DNA from: Algoriphagus ratkowskyi
GTDB lineage: Bacteria; Bacteroidota; Bacteroidia; Cytophagales; Cyclobacteriaceae
Assembly (NCBI RefSeq): GCF_002150505.1
Contig: NZ_MSSV01000009.1
Span: 229,899 to 293,898, forward strand
Direction: 5' to 3'
DNA length: 64,000 bases
Position numbers and translations under genes: made by a program. The notes below the pieces were generated by a model. That model saw only the letters and a program-made list of their open reading frames with translations. It ran no database searches and had not been told where the DNA came from. Below, one piece after another: positions 9,179-17,584 of this stretch (positions are counted from its first letter, which is position 1; each line of letters begins with the position of its first letter).

Positions 9179-9859
9179 TTATTCCTCATCACTTCTCACC
9201 GCAACTGTCTGAATCGATTGAATAATAAAAGTCCAGTGAAATCCGACTCCCAGTAATACTGCAAAATGAAATATCTCGTGAGGCCCTAAGTAGCCTTGTT
9301 TTAAAACTGGGTAGTTTACTCCATCAATGATGGCTCCTACGGTGTAAGCCAGCCCACCATATACCAGGTATTTGAAGGATATAGATTTCTTTAATTTCCA
9401 TATCCCAATCACAGACACCATACCAAGCCATCCAAATATCAGAAAGATGGCATGTGTCATGTACTCGGGAAGATCTTCAAAATAGATTGACACAAGAGTA
9501 ATCCCAAGCGTTGCGATCACCGAAGTAATGATCGTGATTCCCCATTTCATAAAACCGGTAAAGAGAATAACGTGAATAGCTATCAACGTCCCAGCAATCA
9601 ATAAAAAAATACCTGCGTGATCAAGTATTCTTAGCACATAGCGAGCGGTAGTCTCTCTTTCGATTAAATGGTACGTTCCACTCATGCTAAGCAGGAAAAT
9701 GGAAGCAAAGCCATAAATCAAAACTGGAAGTGGGTGTTTTCTTCCTACTCCACCTTTCTTAAAAAGAAACACAAGAAGAATCCCCACAGCTAAAGCTCCT
9801 AATAAATGAGTCCAGGAATCAATAGGATCGTCAAAACCAAGAATTGGATAAGTGTTCAT
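9179..9859 (-). CDS. trhA: PAQR family membrane protein, hemolysin III type (TrhA-like)
   Basis: Seven-TM membrane protein of the PAQR/hemolysin III family, implicated in membrane homeostasis. Hemolysis is only a historical label. The ATG at 9859 is preferred because it gives the usual short N-terminus followed by DPIDSWTHLLGAL. The upstream frame adds an unrelated hydrophobic stretch. Metal-site motifs of the family are visible: SGTYHL in the first third and a C-terminal HEIFHFAVLLGVGFHW cluster. Length of 226 residues is normal. It is monocistronic and has no obvious functional neighbour. Confidence 0.85.
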   Translation of the reverse strand: MNTYPILGFDDPIDSWTHLLGALAVGILLVFLFKKGGVGRKHPLPVLIYGFASIFLLSMSGTYHLIERETTARYVLRILDHAGIFLLIAGTLIAIHVILFTGFMKWGITIITSVIATLGITLVSIYFEDLPEYMTHAIFLIFGWLGMVSVIGIWKLKKSISFKYLVYGGLAYTVGAIIDGVNYPVLKQGYLGPHEIFHFAVLLGVGFHWTFIIQSIQTVAVRSDEE

Positions 9860-9981
9860 TGGCGAAGGGGGATAATCTAAGCGTGAAAGTTCGGCAAGAA
9901 GTAGTAGCGTAATTATTTTAGAGAGTATACATGTAAGCATCTCTTCCACTGAAAGCAATTTCAGGATACGATAGTTCTGAA

Positions 9982-10149
9982 ATGCAGATTTTCTATTTGT
10001 GGTTTGTGGAAATATTCGCCTTTAGTAAAGAGATCACTGATGTCGAAAGCTGGACAAATTGGATTAGATTTTTTCTGGGAGCAATTATTGGCCAGGCAAA
10101 GAAAAAAATGATCAAATATGCACAAAGTCATTTGCGTCTCATAAAGTAA
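9982..10149 (+). CDS. small hypothetical ORF (55 aa), doubtful
   Basis: An ATG-to-TAA frame (MQIFYLWFVEIFAF start, AKKKMIKYAQSH near the end) in a gap that otherwise holds no gene. It has one hydrophobic stretch and a basic tail. I do not recognise it. It could be the surviving part of a lost gene or chance. The sequence after it (10150-10459) has several TTGAGAC / GTCTC words and a CTGTCCCATAAAAGGTG stretch that resembles an insertion-sequence end, but no transposase. Confidence 0.25.
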   Translation: MQIFYLWFVEIFAFSKEITDVESWTNWIRFFLGAIIGQAKKKMIKYAQSHLRLIK

Positions 10150-10459
10150 GTGAGATGAGACAAAAGAATATCTTGTATCTCATCTGTAATACATAAAAAT
10201 AAATAAGCAAAACAGCTTTGGATGGCTCTTACTTTTCCAACCCTACGAATGCGCGAGAATCCAAAGGTTTGAGAATCTATTTATGATCATCTATACTTTG
10301 ACTAGTACTGTCCCATAAAAGGTGTGTAAATGGATATTTGAGACTTTGATTAAATGGATGAGTTTTTGAGACTTAAAATTGGGGCTTTTCAGCGGAGATA
10401 TCCTTACCAAAACTGTCTCAAAAAACGGTCGTTTTACGAGACATTAAACCTTGCTAAAT

Positions 10460-11104
10460 TTAAACGTTTTTTGACTTTTCTATCAAGCGATTTTCAATAC
10501 GAAAAATTAGGTCATACACATAGTCAAAATATGGTTTCGAAGTTTGTGTTGCAAAACTCTCCATCTGTAGAGCTTGAAGAAAGGGTATTATTTTTTGATT
10601 TACACTGATCTCCTTTTTCTCATTGGGATTAGAAAAATTCCCTTGGATCATTTTTAAATCATCTGGTAAATGAGCTAAAATATTGCTTGAGTCTGCATGT
10701 GAAAATCCATTTCTCATTAAAATCCGAATTCGATCGAAAAGGTAGTTTTTTTCTTCGCCTGTTATAAGCTCAAATTTTTTACACAGTTCAATTGAATTTG
10801 CTAAAGAAATTGTTCCGTACTTTTTATGTGGTTCTTGAAAAACCTCATTCCATTTATTAGTTTCTATTGACCCAATTCCAATTTCACTATTTATCAAAGC
10901 AAGCTTTAGAAGTCGTTCTAATAAATGATTTGTAAGTGTTATTGCTGCTCTATCAAAATTCAAGAGGAGACAATTGTTAATTTCAAATAAAAGCGTTCGT
11001 AGTTCACAAAAAACCTCTAGGTTGATTTCATAATATTTCGCACGATCATTGAAATTCGCTCCTATTTTGTTCTGGAACGATTTTTCGAATTCATCTTTAT
11101 CCAT
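10460..11104 (-). CDS. hypothetical protein with HEPN-like RNxxxH motif
   Basis: A 214-residue soluble, mostly helical protein of unknown function. Residues 131-136 read RNGFSH, which fits the R-N-x-x-x-H signature of HEPN domains, a fold frequent in ribonucleases of toxin-antitoxin and abortive-infection systems. The surrounding segment (DRIRILMRNGFSHAD) has the helix-turn pattern expected there. Its start overlaps the end of the small gene upstream by eight bases, so the two may be expressed together. Base composition is AT-richer than the neighbouring metabolic genes. It sits between degenerate sequence and a tRNA gene, a common place for acquired DNA. Classification as HEPN rests on one motif and is uncertain. 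Confidence 0.6.
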   Translation of the reverse strand: MDKDEFEKSFQNKIGANFNDRAKYYEINLEVFCELRTLLFEINNCLLLNFDRAAITLTNHLLERLLKLALINSEIGIGSIETNKWNEVFQEPHKKYGTISLANSIELCKKFELITGEEKNYLFDRIRILMRNGFSHADSSNILAHLPDDLKMIQGNFSNPNEKKEISVNQKIIPFLQALQMESFATQTSKPYFDYVYDLIFRIENRLIEKSKNV

Positions 11105-11489
11105 ACAGATGATTGTTATACAGTGCTATATAATTTGTCCAAGATCTGCGCTGCAGAACGCACCGGTGATAGTAGAAAATGAATAGGCAATTAGGTGGCC
11201 AGTCCAAAACGCCATTGATTTGCTTGTGGCTACTATGCCCGGAAAAGATTAATATGCGAGTAAAAAAGCGGCTTGAGGCCGCTTTTTCCTCAAACCATTC
11301 GGGATTATATTTTAATTCCTCTTTGGTAATCCCATTCAAGATGAAATCTTCTCCACTATCATTGCTTATATGATGAATTTTTCCAATCGATTTGAGCTTT
11401 TCGATCATCTTCCAGGCATTTGCTCTGCTTCCTTCATTGATCTCAATGAATTCTTCTTCTGTGACCCTTATAATTTCATTTTGGTTCAT
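11097..11489 (-). pseudogene. small regulator-like ORF running through a terminator, probably truncated
   Basis: The ATG at 11489 (MNQNEIIRVTEEEF) begins about 70 residues of convincing soluble coding sequence ending at WFEEKAAS. From there the frame crosses a perfect terminator hairpin (GCGGC / GCCGC flanked by A6 and T5, at 11262-11287) and continues for about 55 residues of unlikely sequence rich in Cys, Trp, His and Tyr. The natural gene was probably about 70-75 residues and has lost its own stop codon, or it ends by a frameshift next to the hairpin. It overlaps the HEPN-like gene by eight bases only because of this read-through. I do not recognise the family. Confidence 0.45.
11262..11287 (-). 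terminator. terminator-like hairpin inside the small ORF
   Basis: GCGGC-TTGAG-GCCGC with A and T runs on both sides. It works in either direction on paper. On the minus strand it has a six-T tail and lies inside the reading frame of the preceding entry. Confidence 0.6.
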
Positions 11490-12000
11490 GGTAACTATTA
11501 TTAATGGTGAACCTAAATTTACAACAAATACAGAATATTTACAAATGTTTAAATATAGAAACAAAATATAATTCTTATATTATAATAAAACCAAAATAAT
11601 AAATCGTTATTTCAAGATTACTATTAATCCGGATTCCAGTGAATTACTATCACACAGAAGTATAGTAATATTCTTACCCGTAATTTTAAAATCAGTGAAT
11701 TCCGATTTCGACATTCTCGATAAAATCCAAAATATCCCGGGAAAACTCGAACCCATATTCCTGAAGGATTGTGCTTTGCTCTCTTAGCGTATCTCACGTT
11801 CCGATCAAATACAGGTAATGGATGTTTAGAAAAACAGATTTATGATGTACCCCTGTTACCGCGTCCTGTGAAGACTATTTAAAAATGATCGCTATTTTTT
11901 TGATTGGTCATAATTTCCATAGAATTATAAAATAAGGAGAAGTGTCAGTTCCAAAAAAACACCAGATATCGCTACTGATTTCGCTAATAATTCAAATAAA
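11490..12000. other. gap without intact gene
   Basis: No intact gene is visible. The minus strand keeps a short coding-like fragment around 11690-11780 (LQEYGFEFSRDILDFIENVE) that ends at a stop, so decayed coding DNA is likely. Confidence 0.35.
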
Positions 12001-12040
12001 AAAACCCTACCTATCATTTTTTCTGATAGTTAGGGTTTTT
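12001..12040 (-). terminator. strong terminator following the RNA candidate
   Basis: AAAACCCTA / TAGGGTTTT outer stem with a TATCA / TGATA inner stem. On the minus strand it ends in a T-rich run and directly follows the structured RNA candidate at 12052-12143. Confidence 0.7.
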
Positions 12041-12051
12041 AGATGTAGAGA

Positions 12052-12143
12052 GGAAAGGGTTGCTCATACGCGCAAGCATGCCGCACTGTCCCTCGCGAAT
12101 CTCCCGATGGTCGATTTCAAACCCGAGGGTTCTCACCCCTTCC
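12052..12143 (-). ncRNA. candidate structured RNA sharing the tRNA-Ser 3' flank
   Basis: Read on the minus strand this 92-base segment is closed by an eight-pair stem (GGAAGGGG with CCCTTTCC, one G.U). Inside is a CCCTCG / CGAGGG stem with a GGTTTGAAATC loop region and a further GC-rich arm (GCATGC...GCGCG). It is followed by CCTCTCTACAT, the same bases that end tRNA-Ser 60 bases upstream, and then by a strong terminator. It could be a degenerate tRNA-Ser copy or a small RNA processed like a tRNA. No standard anticodon arm is present, so it is not a functional tRNA by eye. Confidence 0.35.
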
Positions 12144-12174
12144 AAATTCATCTTGATTTAGACTAAAAAGAAAA

Positions 12175-12200
12175 AGCCAACTTTATTGCTAAAGTTGGCT
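12175..12200 (-). terminator. terminator of tRNA-Ser
   Basis: AGCCAACTTTA / TAAAGTTGGCT stem followed on the minus strand by a T-rich tail (TTTTTCTTTTT). It begins seven bases after the tRNA end. Confidence 0.75.
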
Positions 12201-12206
12201 CTAATG

Positions 12207-12291
12207 TAGAGAGGAAGGGATTCGAACCCTCGATACCTTGCAGTATACACGCTTTCCAAGCGTGCGCCTTCAGCCACTCGGCCACCTCTCT
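12207..12291 (-). tRNA. tRNA-Ser (GGA)
   Basis: On the minus strand the acceptor stem is AGAGAGG / CCTCTCT, the D-arm GGCCGAGTGGCTGAAGGC and the anticodon stem-loop CACGCTTGGAAAGCGTG, giving anticodon GGA. A long variable arm (TATACTGCAAGGTATC) follows, as in class II tRNAs, and then the T-arm GAGGGTTCGAATCCCTTC. The CCA end is not encoded. The 85-base length fits tRNA-Ser. Confidence 0.95.
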
Positions 12292-12390
12292 AGGTTGTTT
12301 TCTGATCCAGCATTCTGAATCGGAGTGCAAAGAAAATTATTATTAGTGCCCTTTCCAAATAATCCCAGAAAATAGCCAATGAATTTGCTT

Positions 12391-13458
12391 CTATGCGCTC
12401 ATCTCTCCTGCCAGAGCCACTTTCAGCTTGGCCACAATGACCTCGTGTTTACTCTCCTGCCCAAGCAAAAACATCAATTTTGTCACAGCTGCTTCCGTAG
12501 TCATATCTGTTCCGCTAATTACCCCCACATTAAGTAGTTCTTTGCTAGTCTCATATCTTCCCTGGATCACTCGACCTCCATTACATTGCGACACATTTAG
12601 TATAATCACTCCTTTTTTAATCGCTTTTTGCAAGGAATTCATAAACCAGTCCTCACTTGGACTATTTCCCGATCCGTAAGTTTCCAACACAATGGCCTTG
12701 AGTCCTTCAATATTCAGCATGGCATCAATCACTTTTTGTGTAATCCCGGGAAATAGCTTGAGAATAAGTACATTATTATCCAGCGTATTTCTAGTTACTA
12801 GCTTCTTATGGGATTCCAGCGGACGAATAGCCTGAGTATTATAATCTATCACGATTCCAGATTCGGCCAGCGGAGGATAATTCTCCGATTCAAAGGCATC
12901 AAAATGCACACTTTGCACTTTTTTGGAGCGATTTCCTCTCAACAGTAAGTGGTTAAAGAAAATACAAACCTCAGGCACTATCGGCTCTCCATTGATCTTT
13001 GCAGTAGCAATCTCAAGGGAAGTCATAAGATTTTCACGCGCATCTGATCGCATAGCGGAGATCGGCAACTGAGCTCCTGTAAAGATCACAGGTTTATTCA
13101 AGCCTTGTAGCATATAACTCAGCATCGAAGCAGAATATGCCATAGTGTCGGTACCATGTAACACCACAAAGCCATCATAGCTATCGTAATTCTCATAAAT
13201 AATATATGCCATGTCCTTCCAATGACTCATGGAAACGTTGGATGAGTCTATCGGCTCAGGAAAGGAAATCACCGTAATGGCAATATCCATGGTATATAGG
13301 ATAGGGATTTTCTCCAGTATCTGCCCGAAGTTGAACGGCACAAGTGCACCGCTATCATCATAAGCCATCCCAAGCGTACCACCAGTATATATAATGAGTA
13401 CTGAGGATGTCTTGCTGGTGCGAAGTGCAGTATTTAATCGTACTATCTTATAGTTCAT
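12391..13458 (-). CDS. ansA: L-asparaginase, type I (cytoplasmic)
   Basis: Hydrolyses L-asparagine to aspartate and ammonia. The 355-residue protein lacks a signal peptide. It has the two catalytic threonine regions of the family: IYTGGTLGM near residue 25 and VLHGTDTMAYSASML near residue 100. The AMRSDARENL segment also fits. Length and lack of export signal fit the type I (AnsA) group rather than the periplasmic type II. Its start overlaps the stop of tatD by four bases (ATGA arrangement), so the two are translationally coupled in one leftward operon. Confidence 0.93.
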   Translation of the reverse strand: MNYKIVRLNTALRTSKTSSVLIIYTGGTLGMAYDDSGALVPFNFGQILEKIPILYTMDIAITVISFPEPIDSSNVSMSHWKDMAYIIYENYDSYDGFVVLHGTDTMAYSASMLSYMLQGLNKPVIFTGAQLPISAMRSDARENLMTSLEIATAKINGEPIVPEVCIFFNHLLLRGNRSKKVQSVHFDAFESENYPPLAESGIVIDYNTQAIRPLESHKKLVTRNTLDNNVLILKLFPGITQKVIDAMLNIEGLKAIVLETYGSGNSPSEDWFMNSLQKAIKKGVIILNVSQCNGGRVIQGRYETSKELLNVGVISGTDMTTEAAVTKLMFLLGQESKHEVIVAKLKVALAGEMSA

Positions 13459-14231
13459 GATTCAATCTCACGGAATAAGTTAAGGGCATTTTCTTTTGTC
13501 TTGAGCGCTACTTCCTCTTTTGAAAGCTGTAGAAAATCTCCAATTTTCTCTGCTATAAATGGTAAATATGCCGGAGAGTTCCGCTTGCCTCTGAACGGTA
13601 CAGGAGCAAGATAAGGAGCGTCTGTCTCCAAAACTAAATGCTCGATGCTGATTTCAGGGATTACTTTATCCAATCCCCCATTCTTGAAAGTAGCTACTCC
13701 ACCGATTCCCAGCAGAAAGCCCATCTCAATGATTTGCTCTGCCTGATCCAGATTTCCATTGAAACAATGGAAGATCCCTTTTAACTTGCCGTCAAGCTCT
13801 GCCTTCACTATGGCAATTGTTTCGTCCATAGAATCTCGGCAGTGAAGGACAATCGGTAAATCTCTTTCCTTTGCCCAACTGATCTGAATTTTCAGCGCCT
13901 CTTTTTGCTGCTCAAAAAACGTCTTGTCCCAATATAAGTCCAGTCCAATCTCTCCAATAGCTGCAAACTGACGTTTATTCAGCCAGTCTTCCATGATAAC
14001 CAGTTGCTCCCGAAAGTCCTCTTTCACATCACATGGATGCAGACCCATCATAGGAATGCATAAACCCGGATATTTCTCTTCGCAAGCGAGCATAGCTTCT
14101 ATAGTGGATACGTCCACATTTGGCATGTAAACTCGCTCAATACCAGCATCTCTGATTTCTTGAATCACTTGATCACGATCCGAGTCAAACTTAGTTGAAT
14201 AAATATGTGCGTGGGTCTCTATGTAATTCAT
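13455..14231 (-). CDS. tatD: TatD family metal-dependent hydrolase
   Basis: Metal-dependent nuclease/deoxyribonuclease-like enzyme of the TatD (YcfH/YjjV) family, a TIM barrel of the amidohydrolase superfamily. Metal ligands are visible in order: H-A-H at residues 7-9, Glu in AIGEIGLDLYWD, His in IVLHCRDS, His in GIFHCFNG and Asp in LVLETDAPYLAP. Length of 258 residues is typical. First gene of a two-gene operon with ansA. The pairing is common in Bacteroidota but carries no obvious metabolic link. The exact substrate is not deducible. Confidence 0.93.
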   Translation of the reverse strand: MNYIETHAHIYSTKFDSDRDQVIQEIRDAGIERVYMPNVDVSTIEAMLACEEKYPGLCIPMMGLHPCDVKEDFREQLVIMEDWLNKRQFAAIGEIGLDLYWDKTFFEQQKEALKIQISWAKERDLPIVLHCRDSMDETIAIVKAELDGKLKGIFHCFNGNLDQAEQIIEMGFLLGIGGVATFKNGGLDKVIPEISIEHLVLETDAPYLAPVPFRGKRNSPAYLPFIAEKIGDFLQLSKEEVALKTKENALNLFREIES

Positions 14232-14359
14232 ACAATTATAATAAGTCTTATTAAATCCAATACCTGTCCGAATATTTCGGGTTGGAATCTGTCATAAATC
14301 ATAATTATTCCAGGTGTAAGCCATGGTATTATACCTGTATGCCCCTGGGAGGCTTGATT

Positions 14360-15487
14360 TCAGGGGTATATTCTGGATTTCCATTGGGTCTTGGAAGGCC
14401 AAAAATAGTAAAGAATAGTAAGGAGGATGGTATAGAAATTATAAAAATCAAAAAGCAGTAAGTATATCCATTTGATAATTGCTCCTGATTTCCGGGCTAT
14501 TCTTGCAAGAAATATGCCTTGCAAAACTATTTTGACCAATGAAAGAGCTAGCCCTACCGACACATTTATACTCATTATGGCAACTATAACTATGAAGTAA
14601 ACTACTTGTAATGCTAATGCAAGTTTCCAATAAAAAGGCAGCGTCATCACGCCGCTAAGCCATCGCTTTCGTTGATGCAGCAAATTCATAAAACTCGTTT
14701 CGGCTTTGGTTTTAACAAGCATTCCTGGACTCACTTGATGCACTATAGAATAACCTGCATGCTGAATCGCTCTGGAGATTTCCAGATCTTCGGTTAGGCA
14801 AAATGGCAAGTTCTTAAAACCTCCACTTCGCTGATAAGCTTCTTTGCTGATCACCATATTATTTCCCAAGCCGGTTGTCGGAATGTTCAGATCTGTTGCC
14901 ACTTTCACAAAACCCAAAGTCAACCACCAATCAATCTCCTGAAATTTTTCTAGCATGCCCGTCGCTTTCACCTGAGTGATCCCGATTACTATCCCAACAT
15001 TTTCCCCGAAACAACTTACTCCTTCCCGTATCCAATCAGGATTCACATCACAATCCGCGTCTGTGAAAAAATAGTAATCTCCAGTGGCCCTCTCTTCCAA
15101 AATCGCCAATGCATTAGCCTTGCCATTTTCATTGTAAAGGGCAGTTTCTGATGATGATATCGTGATAAAAGTTCTGTTAGATGCCACCTTGCACCAGTCC
15201 TCTAAAATCACAGAAGTACCATCAGTACTCTGATCATCGACAAAGAGTAACTGGATTTGATCTTTAAGATAATCCAATTGCTCTAAAGAACGCAAAAGAT
15301 CAGGAAGGTCTTTTTCCTCATTTCTGGCTGCTACCAGAACAGACACAAGAGGTAAGTCTTTTGGAAGCTTTCTTGGATGGTCTTTCCAGAAAATTTCAAT
15401 ACGTACTACAGCAATGACGAACTGAGCCAGTATCAACCCAACTATTCCATAACATATCCAGACTATCATAAGACATCTGCTTTCCAA
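14360..15487 (-). CDS. glycosyltransferase family 2, membrane-bound
   Basis: Processive or polymer-type GT2 enzyme that transfers a sugar from a nucleotide donor on the cytoplasmic face. The 375-residue protein has an N-terminal helix (about 5-27) and a GT-A domain with SVLVAARNEEKDL and a DDQS motif. The DxD equivalent is FTDADCDV. QRKRWL, which follows the predicted acceptor-side region, resembles the QxxRW motif of processive synthases. Two to three C-terminal helices follow. It overlaps the upstream polysaccharide deacetylase gene by 22 bases, which is strong evidence of co-expression. Together they suggest synthesis and N-deacetylation of an amino-sugar polymer (PgaC/PgaB-like logic). 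That is inference. Confidence 0.87.
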   Translation of the reverse strand: MESRCLMIVWICYGIVGLILAQFVIAVVRIEIFWKDHPRKLPKDLPLVSVLVAARNEEKDLPDLLRSLEQLDYLKDQIQLLFVDDQSTDGTSVILEDWCKVASNRTFITISSSETALYNENGKANALAILEERATGDYYFFTDADCDVNPDWIREGVSCFGENVGIVIGITQVKATGMLEKFQEIDWWLTLGFVKVATDLNIPTTGLGNNMVISKEAYQRSGGFKNLPFCLTEDLEISRAIQHAGYSIVHQVSPGMLVKTKAETSFMNLLHQRKRWLSGVMTLPFYWKLALALQVVYFIVIVAIMSINVSVGLALSLVKIVLQGIFLARIARKSGAIIKWIYLLLFDFYNFYTILLTILYYFWPSKTQWKSRIYP

Positions 15488-16092
15488 CCCATATCCTGTA
15501 TGAAATCAAGGTATTGAGGTAGGATCTTTGGCAAAAGCTCCTTAGTCTTTATTTGATCATGAAAGACTGCAATAGTTCCAGGCTTGGTGTACTGGACGGA
15601 TTTCTTCAATACTACTTCTGATTTCAAATTTCGATCATAATCACCAGAAAGCATATCCCACATCACTAGCTGATGAAATCTAGACACCTCCACTGCCTGG
15701 CTCGATTTGATCAGCCCATAGGGAGGGCGGAATAACTTTGTCTTTATCCCAAGCACATCTCCCAGTACTTTATCGCAAAGTTCTACATTATCCAAATAGA
15801 TTGTCTTTTCGGTTTTCCACCCATTCATGTGATTGAAGGTGTGGTTCCCGAGCTTATGCCCTGCACTCACAATTTCCTGTGCCAAAGATGGATATCTAGC
15901 TACATTGTCCCCAACTATAAAAAAAGTCGCTTTCTGATCTCTTTTGGCCAATTCTTCCAAAACATAATCAGTAACTCCTGGCACTGGCCCATCGTCAAAA
16001 GTCAAGTAAACCGTCTTTTCCTCAGCACTTTTGCTCCAAAGTCTCTTAGGGAAAAGGCGCTGAACTAGTACGGGAACCGTATGCCAGATCAT
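15466..16092 (-). CDS. polysaccharide deacetylase (NodB homology domain)
   Basis: Zn-dependent carbohydrate esterase family 4 enzyme removing N- or O-acetyl groups from polysaccharide. NodB motif 1 is TFDDGP with the catalytic and metal Asp at residues 33-34. Motif 2 is GNHTFNH with two His ligands, and motif 3 is FRPPYG. A C-terminal IAVFHDQ fits motif 5. The 208-residue protein is essentially only the NodB domain and has no clear signal peptide, so it may act near the inner membrane. Gene order phosphatase - deacetylase - GT2 is tightly packed (four-base gap, then 22-base overlap). Confidence 0.92.
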   Translation of the reverse strand: MIWHTVPVLVQRLFPKRLWSKSAEEKTVYLTFDDGPVPGVTDYVLEELAKRDQKATFFIVGDNVARYPSLAQEIVSAGHKLGNHTFNHMNGWKTEKTIYLDNVELCDKVLGDVLGIKTKLFRPPYGLIKSSQAVEVSRFHQLVMWDMLSGDYDRNLKSEVVLKKSVQYTKPGTIAVFHDQIKTKELLPKILPQYLDFIQDMGWKADVL

Positions 16093-16096
16093 TCTA

Positions 16097-17296
16097 TTAG
16101 AATCTTAAACTTAGCAAGGTCAGATCATCTCTCAGCGGCACATTTTTGGAAAACTGCTCAATCTTTTTCAAAAACTTCCGATGAAAATCATCTGGATCCA
16201 TACCCATATTCTTGGTGACAAATGCCTCTAATCGATCTTCTCCGTACTCCTCTTCCTCGGGGTTCATCGCTTCTGTCAGACCGTCCGTGTAGAGATGTAG
16301 GGAAAAATTAGTAAGATGTTCACGTTTACCTATCTCCAAGAAGGGTAACTCATCAAAAGCTCCAAGGATTGTAGTTCCTGCCTGCAAGCTTTCAAATTCA
16401 CCGGTTGCATCACGGCAAAGCAAAGGCGGGTTATGTCCAGCATTTACATACATAAGTTCGCGAGTTTTGAAATTGAAATAGCCTAGAAAAAAAGTAATGA
16501 ATCGCTCCCCATGTGTATTTTCATATAGGGTATAGTTCAGCTGCTTTACGACCATTTCCAGATCTGCATCGCTGCGCAAAAGTGTACGCAATGCCGCTTG
16601 AAAATTAGACATCAAAAGTGCCGCAGCAATTCCTTTGCCTGATACATCCGCAATACAAAAGTAAACTTCGTCTTTGGATTTGCGGATCAGATCATAGTAA
16701 TCTCCGCCCACCATGCTATGAGGTAAATAAGTGACCTTTGCTTTCAGCTCCTTATCTATAGGAAGTTCGGCTGGGAAAAGCATTTGCTGCACCTGAGAAG
16801 CAATAGCTACTTCCCGATTTAAGATTTCCTGCTCGAGTTGCTTTCGGGCAAATCGCTTATTTTCCAGTGCCACCACCAGAATATTGGTTAAAGCTTTAGT
16901 GAAATCAAGATCCAATTCCAAAGCCTCATCTTTCCTACGCAGAAAGAGAATCGCTAGCATCTTGTCTTTATGGTAGACTGGCAAATATTCAAGTTGTTCC
17001 AAAGAATAATCTGCTTCCAATTCCAAGCTTAATTCTCCCTGCTGATCCACTACCTGACTAGCAGCGATCAATTTCGGAATCTTCCCTTTTACGCCATGGG
17101 AGATTTTATTTTCAAAAGCGCCTTCTTTCGCCACGAAGAGTATCAATGCTTTGATATTCAGATGGACTAAACAGGTAAACTTGAAAATATTAAGCAAAAT
17201 TGCTTCAGACTGATTCTCATTGATCGCCTGCGTAATTTCCAGCAGCGATTTCAATTGCAGTTCCTTGCGTTGATATTTATGTGTTTCAGTGATCAA
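16097..17296 (-). CDS. GAF-SpoIIE (PP2C-type) serine phosphatase, RsbU-like
   Basis: Regulatory protein phosphatase of the SpoIIE/RsbU class. Residues about 20-150 form a GAF-like sensor domain, then a linker helix (EQEILNREVAIASQVQQML) of the type seen before SpoIIE domains. The phosphatase core carries metal-binding Asp in MVGGDYYD and CIADVSGKGIAAALLM, the NAGHNPP motif and a C-terminal RDDLTLL. Such enzymes typically dephosphorylate an anti-anti-sigma factor (partner switching), but no STAS or HPK kinase gene is adjacent. It is embedded in a polysaccharide cluster, so it may gate envelope polymer production. Confidence 0.9.
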   Translation of the reverse strand: MITETHKYQRKELQLKSLLEITQAINENQSEAILLNIFKFTCLVHLNIKALILFVAKEGAFENKISHGVKGKIPKLIAASQVVDQQGELSLELEADYSLEQLEYLPVYHKDKMLAILFLRRKDEALELDLDFTKALTNILVVALENKRFARKQLEQEILNREVAIASQVQQMLFPAELPIDKELKAKVTYLPHSMVGGDYYDLIRKSKDEVYFCIADVSGKGIAAALLMSNFQAALRTLLRSDADLEMVVKQLNYTLYENTHGERFITFFLGYFNFKTRELMYVNAGHNPPLLCRDATGEFESLQAGTTILGAFDELPFLEIGKREHLTNFSLHLYTDGLTEAMNPEEEEYGEDRLEAFVTKNMGMDPDDFHRKFLKKIEQFSKNVPLRDDLTLLSLRF

Positions 17297-17298
17297 TT

Positions 17299-17550
17299 CT
17301 ATAATGTGTTATGTGCCATCAGCCCTTTTTTTGTTGCCAAAAAATATAAGCCACTCCCCTCTTTAATAATATCTACTGTACTAAATCTCTCTTTGTCCGG
17401 ATCATCCAGACATTTGACATAACCTTGAGAAAAAAGGCTTTGAAGGGTAGAGAGTAATAATTCTTCCTCCCATTCCAAGGTTTCCAAAAGATAACTATAG
17501 GGCTGAACGAAGTAAAGTTCGTCCATCAAATCAAATTCCTCGTCGTTCAT
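17299..17550 (-). CDS. hypothetical acidic protein, 83 aa
   Basis: Small acidic soluble protein of unknown function. The ATG at 17550 gives MNDEEFDLMDELYFVQPYSY and a globular helix-rich sequence. The longer frame would overlap the preceding glycosyltransferase in another frame, so the internal ATG is preferred. The segment LLSTLQSLFSQGYVKCL followed by a beta-like GLYFLATKKG resembles a winged-helix pattern, as in small transcription factors, but no family can be named. It sits two bases before the SpoIIE phosphatase gene and is probably co-transcribed, so a regulatory partner role is possible. Confidence 0.65.
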   Translation of the reverse strand: MNDEEFDLMDELYFVQPYSYLLETLEWEEELLLSTLQSLFSQGYVKCLDDPDKERFSTVDIIKEGSGLYFLATKKGLMAHNTL

Positions 17551-17584
17551 GATTCTAAATTCAGTTTCTAAAATTAACACTTCT

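Noticed and set aside
12043..12151. Second functional tRNA-Ser
   Set aside because: It shares the 3' flank of tRNA-Ser but has no standard anticodon arm or acceptor/D-arm layout, so it is listed only as an RNA candidate.
14338..14370. TATGCCCCTG / CAGGGGTATA inverted repeat at the end of the GT2 gene
   Set aside because: No T run, and it overlaps the stop codon. It may be a weak terminator but support is too thin for a feature.
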